DNA from: Streptomonospora litoralis
Lineage (GTDB): Bacteria > Actinomycetota > Actinomycetes > Streptosporangiales > Streptosporangiaceae
Direction: 5' to 3'
Assembly: GCF_004323735.1 (NCBI RefSeq)
Contig: NZ_CP036455.1
Span: forward strand, 1,235,101 to 1,299,100
DNA: 64,000 bases
In this document: positions 31,083-38,991 of the stretch, piece by piece
How the letters are laid out: each line of letters opens with the position of its first letter
How positions within the stretch are numbered: position 1 is the first letter of the stretch
Notes under the pieces: model-generated
Database searches by the model: none
What the model was told of the DNA's origin: nothing
The model's input: only the letters and a program-made list of their open reading frames with translations
Position numbers and translations under genes: made by a program

Positions 31083-32198
31083 TCAATGCACCAGTGCCGC
31101 GCACCCGCAGGCGTCCGGTTCAGGGGCGGCGGTCGGGGGTTCCACGTGGCCGGTGAACACCTCGGCGCCCGGGGTGGTGCCGGTAAGGGCGTCGGCTGCC
31201 AGGATCACCGCGGCCGCCGTCCACGTGCTGCGTTCCACCGGCCAGCGGACCTCGTAGGCGAACTGGTAGCCGGTCCAGTAGGCGCCGTCGTCGGCGTCGC
31301 GCAGGTGCTGGATGTCGGCGACGAGTCGGCGCGCCCGCTCTTCCTCGCCCAGGGCGGCCAGTGCCAGCGCCAGTTCGCAGGTCTCCGCTCCCGTCACCCA
31401 CGGCTGGTCGCTGACGCAGCGGATACCCAGTCCGGGCACCACGAAGGTGTTCCACGCGAGCTCCAGCCGCCGGTGGGCGGCATCGCCGCGCACCGCGCCG
31501 CTGATGATCGGGTAGTACCAGTCCATCGAGTAGCGCCCGCGGTCGGCGAAGACCTGCTCGTGCTCGGCGACCAGGTGGCCCAGCCGGGCGGCGGCCAACT
31601 CCCAGTCGGGCTGCGGGGTGTCCAGGCGCTCGGCCAGCGCCACGGCGCACCGCAGCGCGTGGTGGATGCTGGCGCAGGCGGTGAGGAGCGCGTGGTCGCC
31701 GGCGTTGCCCTCGGCGTCGCGTGACCAGCGGATCTCGCCGCGCTCGGTGCGCAGGCCCAACGCGAACTCGACTCCGGCGCGCACCGTCGGCCACAGGTCG
31801 CGGGCGGCACCCTCGTCGCCGGTGACCAGGAGCTGGTGCCAGACGCCGACGGCCGGGTAGGCGGCGTGGTTGGCTTCGCGCAGCGGGCTGGCGGGCTCGT
31901 TCTGGCGCAGCTTGGCCGGCCACGAGCCGTCGGGCAGCTGGACCTCGGAAAGCCACGCGTAGGCCCGCTGGGCCGCTGCCGGGTGGCCGGCCGCCGCCAG
32001 CGCCATGGCGCATTCGACGTGGTCCCATACGTCGGTGTGGCCGCCGCGGAACCAGGGGATGGCGCCGTCGCCGGTCTGGGCTGCGAGCAGGTAGTCGGCG
32101 GAGAGCGCGACGTCGGCCGCGGTGAGGATGCCGGGCAGTTCCAGGGGGCGGGGGGAGTCGGTGCCGGTGCGTGCGGAGTGAGCGGGGCCCCCGCTCAT
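31083..32198 (-). CDS. Alpha/alpha-toroid protein, annotated 'prenyltransferase' in relatives
   Basis: This 371-residue soluble protein is built of repeated helical hairpins with regularly spaced Trp and Gly-Asp turns, e.g. QTGDGAIPWFRGGHTDVWDH, LPDGSWPAKLRQNEP and DQPWVTGAETCELALALAAL. This pattern is typical of terpenoid-cyclase/prenyltransferase or six-hairpin glycosidase toroids. No DxDD or other cyclase signature is seen, so the enzymatic activity is unknown. It ends CGCAALVH with two cysteines. The ATG overlaps the methyltransferase stop by 4 bases. The gene travels with a methyltransferase and a glycosyltransferase, suggesting a shared glycoconjugate or lipid pathway. Confidence 0.7.
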   Translation of the reverse strand: MSGGPAHSARTGTDSPRPLELPGILTAADVALSADYLLAAQTGDGAIPWFRGGHTDVWDHVECAMALAAAGHPAAAQRAYAWLSEVQLPDGSWPAKLRQNEPASPLREANHAAYPAVGVWHQLLVTGDEGAARDLWPTVRAGVEFALGLRTERGEIRWSRDAEGNAGDHALLTACASIHHALRCAVALAERLDTPQPDWELAAARLGHLVAEHEQVFADRGRYSMDWYYPIISGAVRGDAAHRRLELAWNTFVVPGLGIRCVSDQPWVTGAETCELALALAALGEEERARRLVADIQHLRDADDGAYWTGYQFAYEVRWPVERSTWTAAAVILAADALTGTTPGAEVFTGHVEPPTAAPEPDACGCAALVH

Positions 32199-32953
32199 GC
32201 CGTGCTCTCCGCGCCGCCGCGGTGCGGTTTGCGCAGGTAGACGACGACGCTCTTGCCGATCAGCGGGTTGAGGAACTTCTCGGTGGTGCGGGTGAGGCGC
32301 GGGGCCTGCAGCATGTCCCACACCAGCAGCCGGTGGTAGGCCGCGGCCAGCGGGTGGTCGTCGTCGGAGGTGCCCACCGCGCACTTGATCCACCAGTAGG
32401 GGGAGTGCAGGGCGTGGGCGTGGTGGTGCGGACCGATCTCGAACCCGGCGGTCTTGAGCTTGGCCTCCAACTCGGCGCGGGTGTAGATGCGGATGTGTCC
32501 GCCCTCGTTGGTGTGGTACTCCTCCGACAGCGCCCAGCACAGCCGCTCCGGCAGCCAGCTGGGCACGGTGACCGCGGCGATGCCGCCCGGTCGCAGCACC
32601 CGGTACAGCTCGGCCATCGCCGCGGTGTCGTGCGGGATGTGCTCGAAGATCTCCGAGGCGATGACGCGGTCGAAGAAGCCGTCGTCGAAGGGCATGCCGA
32701 GGGCGTCGCCCTTGACGGTCTCGGCGGCGGCCTCGGTCTCGGCCGGGGCCTCGCCGGCGGCGCGCATGGCGGCGAACATGTCCGCGACCTCGGCGAGGTC
32801 GTTCTCGTTCTGGTCGAAGGCGACCACGTCGGCGCCGCGGCGGTAGACCTCGAAGGCGTGCCGGCCGCCGCCGCAGCCGAGGTCGAGGACGCGGTCGCCG
32901 GGTCCCACGGGGAACAGGGAGAAGTCGACGGTGATCAGCGCTGGCTCCTTCAC
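32195..32953 (-). CDS. Class I SAM-dependent methyltransferase
   Basis: This protein of about 252 residues has motif I VLDLGCGGGRHAFE, motif II acid in VVAFDQNENDL, the EIFEHIPHD motif of UbiE/COQ5-like enzymes and motif III VLRPGGIAAVTVPSW. GTG 32953 gives the usual family N-terminus (VKEPALITVDF), while ATG 33022 would overlap the upstream glycosyltransferase by 53 bases. Neither start has a good ribosome-binding site. It lies 16 bases after the glycosyltransferase and overlaps the toroid gene by 4 bases, so the three form one operon. The substrate is unknown. Confidence 0.88.
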   Translation of the reverse strand: MKEPALITVDFSLFPVGPGDRVLDLGCGGGRHAFEVYRRGADVVAFDQNENDLAEVADMFAAMRAAGEAPAETEAAAETVKGDALGMPFDDGFFDRVIASEIFEHIPHDTAAMAELYRVLRPGGIAAVTVPSWLPERLCWALSEEYHTNEGGHIRIYTRAELEAKLKTAGFEIGPHHHAHALHSPYWWIKCAVGTSDDDHPLAAAYHRLLVWDMLQAPRLTRTTEKFLNPLIGKSVVVYLRKPHRGGAESTA

Positions 32954-32969
32954 AGTGTTGGTCAACTGG

Positions 32970-34253
32970 TCACAGGCGCGCGGCGGGCCGGTGGGCGCGG
33001 CCGTCGGCGGCGTCGATCGCATGGGTGTAGCGGCGCGCAGTGGCTTCGGCGACCGCCCGCCAGGTGAACCTCTCCTGGACGCGGTTCCAGGCGGCCGTGC
33101 TCATGGCGGTGCGGGCATCGGCGTCGGCGAGCAGGCCGCCGATGGCGGCGGCCAGCTCCTCGGGGTCTCCGGGCTCGGTCAGACGTGCGGCCTCGCCGTC
33201 GGGGCCGACGACTTCGGGGATGGCGCCGGCGCGGCTGGCGACCAGCGGGGTGCCGCAGGCCATCGCCTCGACGGCCGGCAGCGAGAATCCCTCGTAGTAG
33301 GACGGTACGACGGCGACCTCGGCCCGGGCCAGCTCCTCGGCCAGTTCGGTGTCGTCGATGCCGTTGACGAACGTGACGCGGTCGCGCAGGCTCAGTTCGT
33401 CGACGAGCCGGTCGGTGGGCCCGCCCGGGGTGGGGCGGCTGACGACGGTCAGCGAGACGTCGCGTTCGGTGGCGAGCTTGGCGGTGGCGCGCAGCAGTGT
33501 GGCGACGCCCTTGAGCGGGCTGTCGGCGCTGGCCACGCACACCAGGCGGCCGGGGATGCGCGCGCCCGCGGGGCGGGGGTGGAAGCAGCGGGTGTCCACG
33601 CCGAGCGGGACGACGTCCACAGCGGAGCGGCGCACCCCGAACTCGCGGACGATGTCGTCGGCCGATGAGCGGGAGGGCACGAGGACGGGGTCGAGGCGGC
33701 GGGCGACGCGGCCCTGCATCCGGACGAAGCTGTACCAGCGGCGTTTGCTGATGCGCTGCCAGCCTCTGGCCTGTTCGACCTCGATGCGCCGGTCGACGGT
33801 GATGGGGTGGTGGATGGTGGTGACCATGGGCAGGCCCGCGGCTCGGATGCCGAGCTGGCCGTAGCCTAGTGTCTGGTTGTCGTGGACGACGTCGAACTCG
33901 TCGCTGCGGGCGCGCAGTTCGCGCAGCGCGCGCAGGGAGAAGGTGAGGGGTTCGGGGAATCCGGCCGTCCACATGGTGGCGACCTCCAGCACGTCGATCC
34001 AGTCGCGCCACTGCCGCAGGGGCGGGGTGGTGAACGGCGCGGCGTCGTTGTAGAGGTCCAGGCTGGGGACCTTCTCCAGGCGCACGCCGGGGTCGAGTTC
34101 GGGGTAGGGCTGGCCGGAGAAGACGGTGACGTCGTGGCCCAGGGCGGCCAGCTCGCGGGAGAGGTGGCGGACGTAGACGCCTTGGCCGCCGCAGTGCGGT
34201 TTGCTGCGGTAGGACAGCAGGGCGACGCGCAGGGCGCGATCGGGGTGCGGCAT
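32970..34253 (-). CDS. GT4-family glycosyltransferase
   Basis: This 427-residue GT-B fold enzyme has the N-terminal glycine loop KPHCGGQGVYVRHL, the middle VPSRSSADDIVREFGV, the nucleotide-sugar region VASADSPLKGVATLL and the C-terminal EX7E motif within PSYYEGFSLPAVEAMACGTPLVASR. It probably transfers a hexose from a nucleotide sugar to a lipid or polymer acceptor. ATG 34253 is chosen since upstream residues look non-homologous. It heads a three-gene operon with the methyltransferase and toroid protein. A 345-base gap separates it from the MBL gene upstream. Confidence 0.92.
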   Translation of the reverse strand: MPHPDRALRVALLSYRSKPHCGGQGVYVRHLSRELAALGHDVTVFSGQPYPELDPGVRLEKVPSLDLYNDAAPFTTPPLRQWRDWIDVLEVATMWTAGFPEPLTFSLRALRELRARSDEFDVVHDNQTLGYGQLGIRAAGLPMVTTIHHPITVDRRIEVEQARGWQRISKRRWYSFVRMQGRVARRLDPVLVPSRSSADDIVREFGVRRSAVDVVPLGVDTRCFHPRPAGARIPGRLVCVASADSPLKGVATLLRATAKLATERDVSLTVVSRPTPGGPTDRLVDELSLRDRVTFVNGIDDTELAEELARAEVAVVPSYYEGFSLPAVEAMACGTPLVASRAGAIPEVVGPDGEAARLTEPGDPEELAAAIGGLLADADARTAMSTAAWNRVQERFTWRAVAEATARRYTHAIDAADGRAHRPAARL

Positions 34254-34598
34254 AGGACTCAACCCATCGACGGCGTGGTGGCGGACGGCAGGCACCCGCT
34301 CCGGGCGCGGTGGAGCGGGGTGAGGGCGGGGCCGGGCGGGCGGGTTCGGTCCGCGGTGCTGCGGGGGCGCGGTGACGCTGGTCGCACCGGCAGGGTCACT
34401 GCGCTTCACCTCGTTCGTCGCTCGCGCGTTCCACCGTCGTCGGTCGCCGCTGGGGCCGCCGACAGGGCGAGTCCGGATTGCGCGCCCGCATGTTACTCGC
34501 CAGTTTAATGCCTGGCTCTTACAACCAGGATCGTCGGTGCCGATTGCGCGGCGTGCGGCGGGGTCGGCGCGCGGGTCGCGCGGGACGGCGGCAGCGGG
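34254..34598 (-). other. Intergenic region upstream of the GT4 operon
   Basis: There is no supported gene. Most is GC-rich, but 34490-34530 is relatively AT-rich (TGTTACTCGCCAGTTTAATG on the plus strand) with CCTGG/CCAGG arms nearby, the best place for the operon promoter. No clear -35/-10 pair with standard spacing was found. Confidence 0.5.
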
Positions 34599-35633
34599 TC
34601 AGGGGCGGGGCGCGTCCGGCGCAACCGCGGAGCCCGCGGTCTGCCAGCGGAGCACGCCCGCGGCGTCGGTGCCGGCCACCGCGTGCCCGCGGCGTTCCAG
34701 GGTGCGTATGTGGGCGGCGGTCTCGGCGGCGGCCATGCGGCGGGCGGTGACCTCCATGTCGGCCCAGTCGCGGCGCCACGGCAGGCGCGCGCTCAGCTCC
34801 CACAGGGTGGCGCCCGAGGTGTCGAGTAGGCCGGCCAGCTCGTCGAGTTTGGCCTCGTGGTGCTCGGCGATCTCGGCGGCGCGTCGGCCGATGCCGGTGA
34901 AGCGGTGCTCGTGGGCCGGCAGGGCGCGGGTGTCGGCGGAGGTGTCGGCGAGCCGGTCGAGGGAGTCCAGGAACGCGCCGAGCGGGTCGTCGCCGCCGTC
35001 GAAGGTGTAGAGGCCGATGTGCGGTGTGATGGTGGGCAGCACGTGGTCGCCGGTGAACAGCCGGTCGCCCTCTTCGAGGTGCAGGCAGATGTGGCCGGGG
35101 GTGTGGCCCGGTGTCCACACGGCGCGCAGTTTGCGGCCGGGCAGGTCGGCGAACGCGCCGTCGTCGAGGGTCCGGTCGGGCACCGCGGGAATCCGCATGC
35201 GCGGTGCCTCCTCGGCGAGGCGGTCGAGTTCGGCGGAGGGGGCGCCGGCGTCGGCTGCGCGGCGCAGTTGCCGGGCGTGCTGCTCGTCTTCGCCGAGGCG
35301 GGCGAGGTCGCCGACGAGTTCCGCGTCGGCGCGGTGCATGGCGATCCAGGCGTCGGAGGCGTCGCGCACGCGCCCGGCGAGACCGGAGTGGTCGGGGTGG
35401 AAGTGGGTGACGACGACGCCGTACACGTCGTCGACGGAGGTCCCGATGTCCTCCAGGCCGGCGGTGAGCGCCTGCCAGGAGTCGTCGTGGTGCCAGCCGG
35501 CGTCGACGAGGACCGGCCCTCGCGGGCTTTCCAGTGCGTAGACGAGGGTGTAGCCGAGGGGGTTGCCGGGGATCGGCACCGGCACGCTCCACACGCCTTC
35601 GCCCAGGTCCTCAACCGGCGGCAGCGGTCTCAT
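34599..35633 (-). CDS. Metallo-beta-lactamase-fold hydrolase with C-terminal winged helix
   Basis: This 344-residue protein has the metal motif THFHPDHSG (about residue 82), a later His in TPGHTPGHICLH and Asp in LFTGDHVLP. The C-terminal third with KLDELAGLLDTSGATLWEL is the helical/winged region found in MBL proteins related to acyl-CoA or lactone hydrolases. ATG 35633 is preferred: GGGAGG lies 6 bases upstream, whereas ATG 35639 abuts it. It precedes the GT4 operon and faces a KstR-like TetR gene across a region containing palindromes, so lipid-related regulation is plausible. Confidence 0.88.
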   Translation of the reverse strand: MRPLPPVEDLGEGVWSVPVPIPGNPLGYTLVYALESPRGPVLVDAGWHHDDSWQALTAGLEDIGTSVDDVYGVVVTHFHPDHSGLAGRVRDASDAWIAMHRADAELVGDLARLGEDEQHARQLRRAADAGAPSAELDRLAEEAPRMRIPAVPDRTLDDGAFADLPGRKLRAVWTPGHTPGHICLHLEEGDRLFTGDHVLPTITPHIGLYTFDGGDDPLGAFLDSLDRLADTSADTRALPAHEHRFTGIGRRAAEIAEHHEAKLDELAGLLDTSGATLWELSARLPWRRDWADMEVTARRMAAAETAAHIRTLERRGHAVAGTDAAGVLRWQTAGSAVAPDAPRP

Positions 35634-35657
35634 GGTCATCCTCCCTGCACCCGAAAC

Positions 35658-35670
35658 AGAATCGGATTCT
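35658..35670. promoter_or_regulatory. Perfect palindrome upstream of the MBL gene
   Basis: AGAATC-G-GATTCT lies 25 bases before the MBL start codon, where a repressor would block transcription or the leader. It is a plausible TetR-type half-site pair. Confidence 0.5.
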
Positions 35671-35759
35671 AGTCCGCGTGATTCAGCCGCGGCCACGCGG
35701 GGCGGGTGTCGCAGGGATGGTTGCCGGAGGTGCCGGGGGCGAAGACGGCGCCAGGGGAC

Positions 35760-35773
35760 TAGAACGCATTCCA
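35760..35773. promoter_or_regulatory. KstR-like operator candidate
   Basis: TAGAACGCATTCCA matches the published KstR pattern TnnAACnnGTTnnA at all but one defined position (ATT instead of GTT). A weaker AAC-GT-GTT core lies at 35892-35899. The divergent TetR protein resembles KstR. Confidence 0.45.
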
Positions 35774-36034
35774 TTTCAGTGGTGCCGGCGAGGCGCCGCG
35801 CGCGGTAGCGGGGTGAAATCCGGCTTCGACTCCGGGTGATGAGGCTGGGCGCACAGTTGTGGTGAACCGAGCCGGTGGGCGATCCTTAGATAACGTGTTC
35901 TGGTAAGGGCGCTCCGTCAGTGCCGAGCGTGTCCTCGCGCCGAGTGGGCCGCGGGCCGCGCCCGGTGCCGAGCGGTCGCCGACCCTGCGGGGTCGGCGGG
36001 CAGCGGCCCCGACGACGATGATGGGAGAGCCGGC

Positions 36035-36658
36035 GTGGCGGTCCAGCAGGCGGCGATCGGGATGCGCTCGCGAAGCCAGAACCAGCGCCGCAAGCGGATC
36101 GTGCAGACAGCGGCGGCCCTGGCGCTGCGCGGCGGCGTCGAGGCGATGCAGATGCGGGCGGTGGCCGAACGCGCCGGAGTCGCCCTGGGCACGCTCTACC
36201 GCTACTTCCCCTCCAAGATGGACCTCGTCGTCGCGGTGGTCGCCGAGGAGCTGGACCTGCTGGAGACCAGCATCAGCCGCCGTCCGCCCACGGCCGAGAC
36301 AGCCGCGGGCCGCGCCGTCGACGTACTGATGCGGGCCACCCGCGGCCTGATGCGCGAGCCCGAGCTGGCCGATGCACTCGTGCGCTCGCTGATCATGGCC
36401 GAGGCCAAGACCGAGCTGGGCGCCCGGATCACCGACCTGCTCTGGCGTGTCGCGACCGGCGCGCCCGCGTCCTCGGGGGAGGACACCGAGCAGAGCCCTC
36501 CGCAGCCCGATCGGGGCGACGCCGCTTACATCCGCGTGGCCTCGCTGGCCAGTGTGTGGATCTTCGAACTGCTGGAGGTTCTCAAGGGCGACCGGGACGT
36601 CGACGAGGTCGAGGCGCGCCTGCGGATCGCCGCCGAGCCGCTGCTCGCCCACTGCTGA
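36035..36658 (+). CDS. TetR-family regulator, KstR-like
   Basis: This 207-residue repressor has an N-terminal TetR domain (residues about 14-62) that closely resembles mycobacterial KstR, the sterol-catabolism repressor: RRKRIVQTAAALALRGGVEA, MQMRAVAERAGVALGTLYRY then FPSKMDLV. The ligand domain is less similar, so the inducer need not be a sterol-CoA. GTG 36035 has GGGAG 9 bases upstream. It faces the MBL gene, and the 400-base region between holds several palindromes. The likely target is the MBL gene and perhaps the GT4 operon. Confidence 0.88.
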   Translation: MAVQQAAIGMRSRSQNQRRKRIVQTAAALALRGGVEAMQMRAVAERAGVALGTLYRYFPSKMDLVVAVVAEELDLLETSISRRPPTAETAAGRAVDVLMRATRGLMREPELADALVRSLIMAEAKTELGARITDLLWRVATGAPASSGEDTEQSPPQPDRGDAAYIRVASLASVWIFELLEVLKGDRDVDEVEARLRIAAEPLLAHC

Positions 36659-36675
36659 ACCGGCCCGTGCTGAAC

Positions 36676-36698
36676 CGGCCCCGGCTGAAACCGGGCCG
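36676..36698. terminator. Hairpin between convergent TetR and sigma-like genes
   Basis: CGGCCCCGG and CCGGGCCG pair with one bulged C around a CTGAAA loop. A short tandem repeat of CTGAACCGGCC precedes it. There is no T-tract. Confidence 0.45.
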
Positions 36699-36851
36699 CC
36701 CGGTTCGCGGCGCGATCGGCCGCCGCCGAGCCGGTCGCGAGTCACATCCCCGACCGCGGTCGGCGACGGCGTGCAACACGTTCTCGTGGAGTGCCCGTCT
36801 TGTGGACTGTCCGTGCGCCTTGAGCGAGGAGCGGCGCCGGCGCTTTGTCGC

Positions 36852-38468
36852 TCACCCGCCTGCGCCGAGGAGGCCGAGCAGGCCGCCGAGGAGGTCGGAG
36901 ACCGGGCCGCCGTCGTCCTCGGAGCCGTCGCCGCCGCCCTGGCCGGAGCCGCCCGAACCGGAATCCGCGTCCGATCCGCCCGATCCCCCGGCGCCCTCGG
37001 CGCCCTCGGCGGAACCGCCGCCTGCAGAGCCGCCGTCACGCTGTTCGCCCGAGCCGTTCCCGCTCTGCGATCCCTGCTGCCCCTGGCCGCCTTGGCCGCC
37101 GGGTGCCTGAGCGGCCGCGGAGGAATCGTCCGCCGCGCCGTCGGCGGCACCCGGCTCGGGCGCCTGCGAGGAGTCCTGCTGTCCCGGCGCCGGCGAAGCG
37201 CCGTCCGCCGGGGCCGACGGTTGGGTTGCGGTCGCGTCCACCAGCGGTTCCGGGCGTACTTGGTCGGTGTCTCCGGAGCCGCCCGCATCGGCCGGTCGGG
37301 CGGCGGCTCCCGGGCTGCCCTCGACGGAGGGCGCGGCGGTGGGCGGCGCCGGGACCTGTGAGCCGGTCACCGTGTCGTCGGCGCCGGCCCGAACCGCGGC
37401 CACCGCACCCCACAGGCTCGCTACGACCGCCGCCGCGGCGACCACCGCGGTGACGGGGGTCAGCCAGCGCCGCCGTGTCCGGCCGGTCGAACCCGGGGCG
37501 TCCGCGCCGCGGAGTTCTGCCACGGGTTCGGGATCGCTCCGGGGCGGCACGTCGCGGGTGGTGACGCGGTCGCGCGGCAGCGCGGCCGCGTCGGCGAGGT
37601 CCGAACCGGCGCGTCCGGCGTTCGCGGCGCCGCCCGGATCGTCGCCGTCGGCGGCGCGGGTGGCGGGCGCTCGGTTGCGGTGCAGCGGGAAGCCGTCCTC
37701 GCCCAGCGGGGCCAGGGCCTCGGCCGCGGCGCGGCGGTCCTCGGCGGCCAGAGTGGAACCGCAGCCCTCGACGACGCGCTCGCGCAGCGCCGGCGGCGGC
37801 CCGGGCGGTTCGAGCTCGGCCAGCACCGCCCGCACGCCGCGGTCGGGTCCGTGGCCGCCGGTGCGCTCGGGCGCAAGGGAGTAGCGGGCCAGCAGCTCGG
37901 CCGAGCGCAGCACCCCGGTGCGGCACAGTTCGGCGGCCGTGTCGTCGCTGAGGCCGAGGACACGGGCGATTCGTCCCGTGGGCAGGCCGTGGCGCAGGTA
38001 CAGCTCCAGCAGTTCGCGGTGGCTCGGGGGCAACCGCAGCGACAGCTGTACGACCGCTTGCTCCACGGCCGCGGTGGGCAGTTGCGCGTATGGCGAGCGC
38101 GGTGTGAAACCGCGCCGCCGGGCCGCGGTGCGGGCCAGGGCGTAGAGCCAGGCCGCGAACTCCCGGTCGTCGCGGAGCGCGCCGATGCTGTGGGCGGCGG
38201 CCAAGTAGGTCTCGTAGACCGCGGCAGCGGCCCGGTCGGGCTCGGCGCCGCTGCCGCCGGGGCCCAGCAGCGACCAGCAGTACCGGTAGAGCTGGGGCGC
38301 GAACAGGTCGTAGCAGCGTTCGTGGCCGGTACCGCTGCGCAGCGCGGCGGCCAGTTCGGCACCGGGTGCCGCGCTGTGCCGACCCGCCATGGCGCGCGAG
38401 GACTGCCCGGGCGCTACCGGCCGCACCGGATGCGCGGCGCTTCCCGAGTGTGCGGACTGCGTTGTCAC
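36852..38468 (-). CDS. Sigma-70-like protein fused to a membrane helix and extracytoplasmic low-complexity tail
   Basis: This 538-residue protein begins at GTG 38468 with GGGAGGGGA upstream. Residues about 45-115 look like an ECF sigma region 2 (CYDLFAPQLYRYCWSLLG, FAAWLYALARTAARRR). Residues about 125-185 look like region 4 (LPPSHRELLELYLRHGL, GRIARVLGLSDDTAAELC). A linker leads to one membrane helix (TAVVAAAAVVASLWGAVAAV, about 335-355), and the remaining about 180 residues are Gly/Ser/Ala/Asp/Gln-rich and predicted outside. Thus a DNA/RNA-polymerase-binding module is tied to the membrane. It might be released by proteolysis or act as a sensor. There is no separate anti-sigma gene nearby. 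Confidence 0.8.
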   Translation of the reverse strand: MTTQSAHSGSAAHPVRPVAPGQSSRAMAGRHSAAPGAELAAALRSGTGHERCYDLFAPQLYRYCWSLLGPGGSGAEPDRAAAAVYETYLAAAHSIGALRDDREFAAWLYALARTAARRRGFTPRSPYAQLPTAAVEQAVVQLSLRLPPSHRELLELYLRHGLPTGRIARVLGLSDDTAAELCRTGVLRSAELLARYSLAPERTGGHGPDRGVRAVLAELEPPGPPPALRERVVEGCGSTLAAEDRRAAAEALAPLGEDGFPLHRNRAPATRAADGDDPGGAANAGRAGSDLADAAALPRDRVTTRDVPPRSDPEPVAELRGADAPGSTGRTRRRWLTPVTAVVAAAAVVASLWGAVAAVRAGADDTVTGSQVPAPPTAAPSVEGSPGAAARPADAGGSGDTDQVRPEPLVDATATQPSAPADGASPAPGQQDSSQAPEPGAADGAADDSSAAAQAPGGQGGQGQQGSQSGNGSGEQRDGGSAGGGSAEGAEGAGGSGGSDADSGSGGSGQGGGDGSEDDGGPVSDLLGGLLGLLGAGG

Positions 38469-38533
38469 GTTCCCCTCCCAAAGCGCGACACGCGCCGACC
38501 GTAGATGCCCGTATCCGGGCGATAGGCCGGAGT

Positions 38534-38575
38534 TGTCCGATAACGCTAGCGATTCGGGCGGGACGGTGTCCGATA
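38534..38575 (-). promoter_or_regulatory. Direct repeats upstream of the sigma-like gene
   Basis: TATCGGACA occurs twice on the minus strand (38542-38534 and 38575-38567), 33 bases apart or about three helical turns, 66-107 bases before the start codon. Candidate activator or autoregulatory sites. Confidence 0.4.
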
Positions 38576-38674
38576 CATAGAGCACATGCAGCGCGAAGGT
38601 AAGTCTTTTGTTACCCGAGCCCGGCGTGGGGGGCGAGTGCGGGTGCGGGAAGCGCGGGGTGGGGCGCGGATCGG

Positions 38675-38800
38675 CGGCTCGGGTTTGCTGTGCGGCCTTG
38701 TTGGTCTGCCGGGATGCGGGTGACCTGGAGGAAAAAGCGGCGGCGAGGGCGCCGGATGGCTGGGCCTGTGGTCGTCGGGTCGGGTGCTCGCCGGTGGCCC
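38675..38800 (-). repeat. Dispersed GC-rich repeat, left inverted arm, locus 2
   Basis: In the same orientation as 30504-30593, it shares CGGCTCGGG, TGCTGTGCGGCCTTG and, further in, GGGTGCTCGCCGG (the reverse complement of the CCGGCGAGCACCC seen in right arms). It is more diverged than the locus 1 arms and contains small gaps. Confidence 0.65.
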
Positions 38801-38933
38801 GCGCGGCGGGGGCGGCGTTGGGCCGCCGCGGGCCGGTCGGCGCATCGAACGCACGGTTTTCACCGGATTCCGGCCGCTGTCTGGTTAAAACCCTGCGTTG
38901 GGCGGCACCGGTGTCGTCGAGCTTGGCCCGTCT

Positions 38934-38991
38934 ATCGTGAACCTATGGTCGAGGGAAAGCGCATCCCGCGACCATAAGTCCACGATCATCG
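38934..38991 (+). repeat. Hairpin core of locus 2
   Basis: ATCGTG/CACGAT outer stem, 4-base internal loops, then TATGGTCG/CGACCATA (perfect 8 bp) and an inner GGGA/TCCC stem around AAGCGCA. The invariant 3' flank is GATCATCG. Layout and loop sizes match 30692-30754. Confidence 0.7.
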
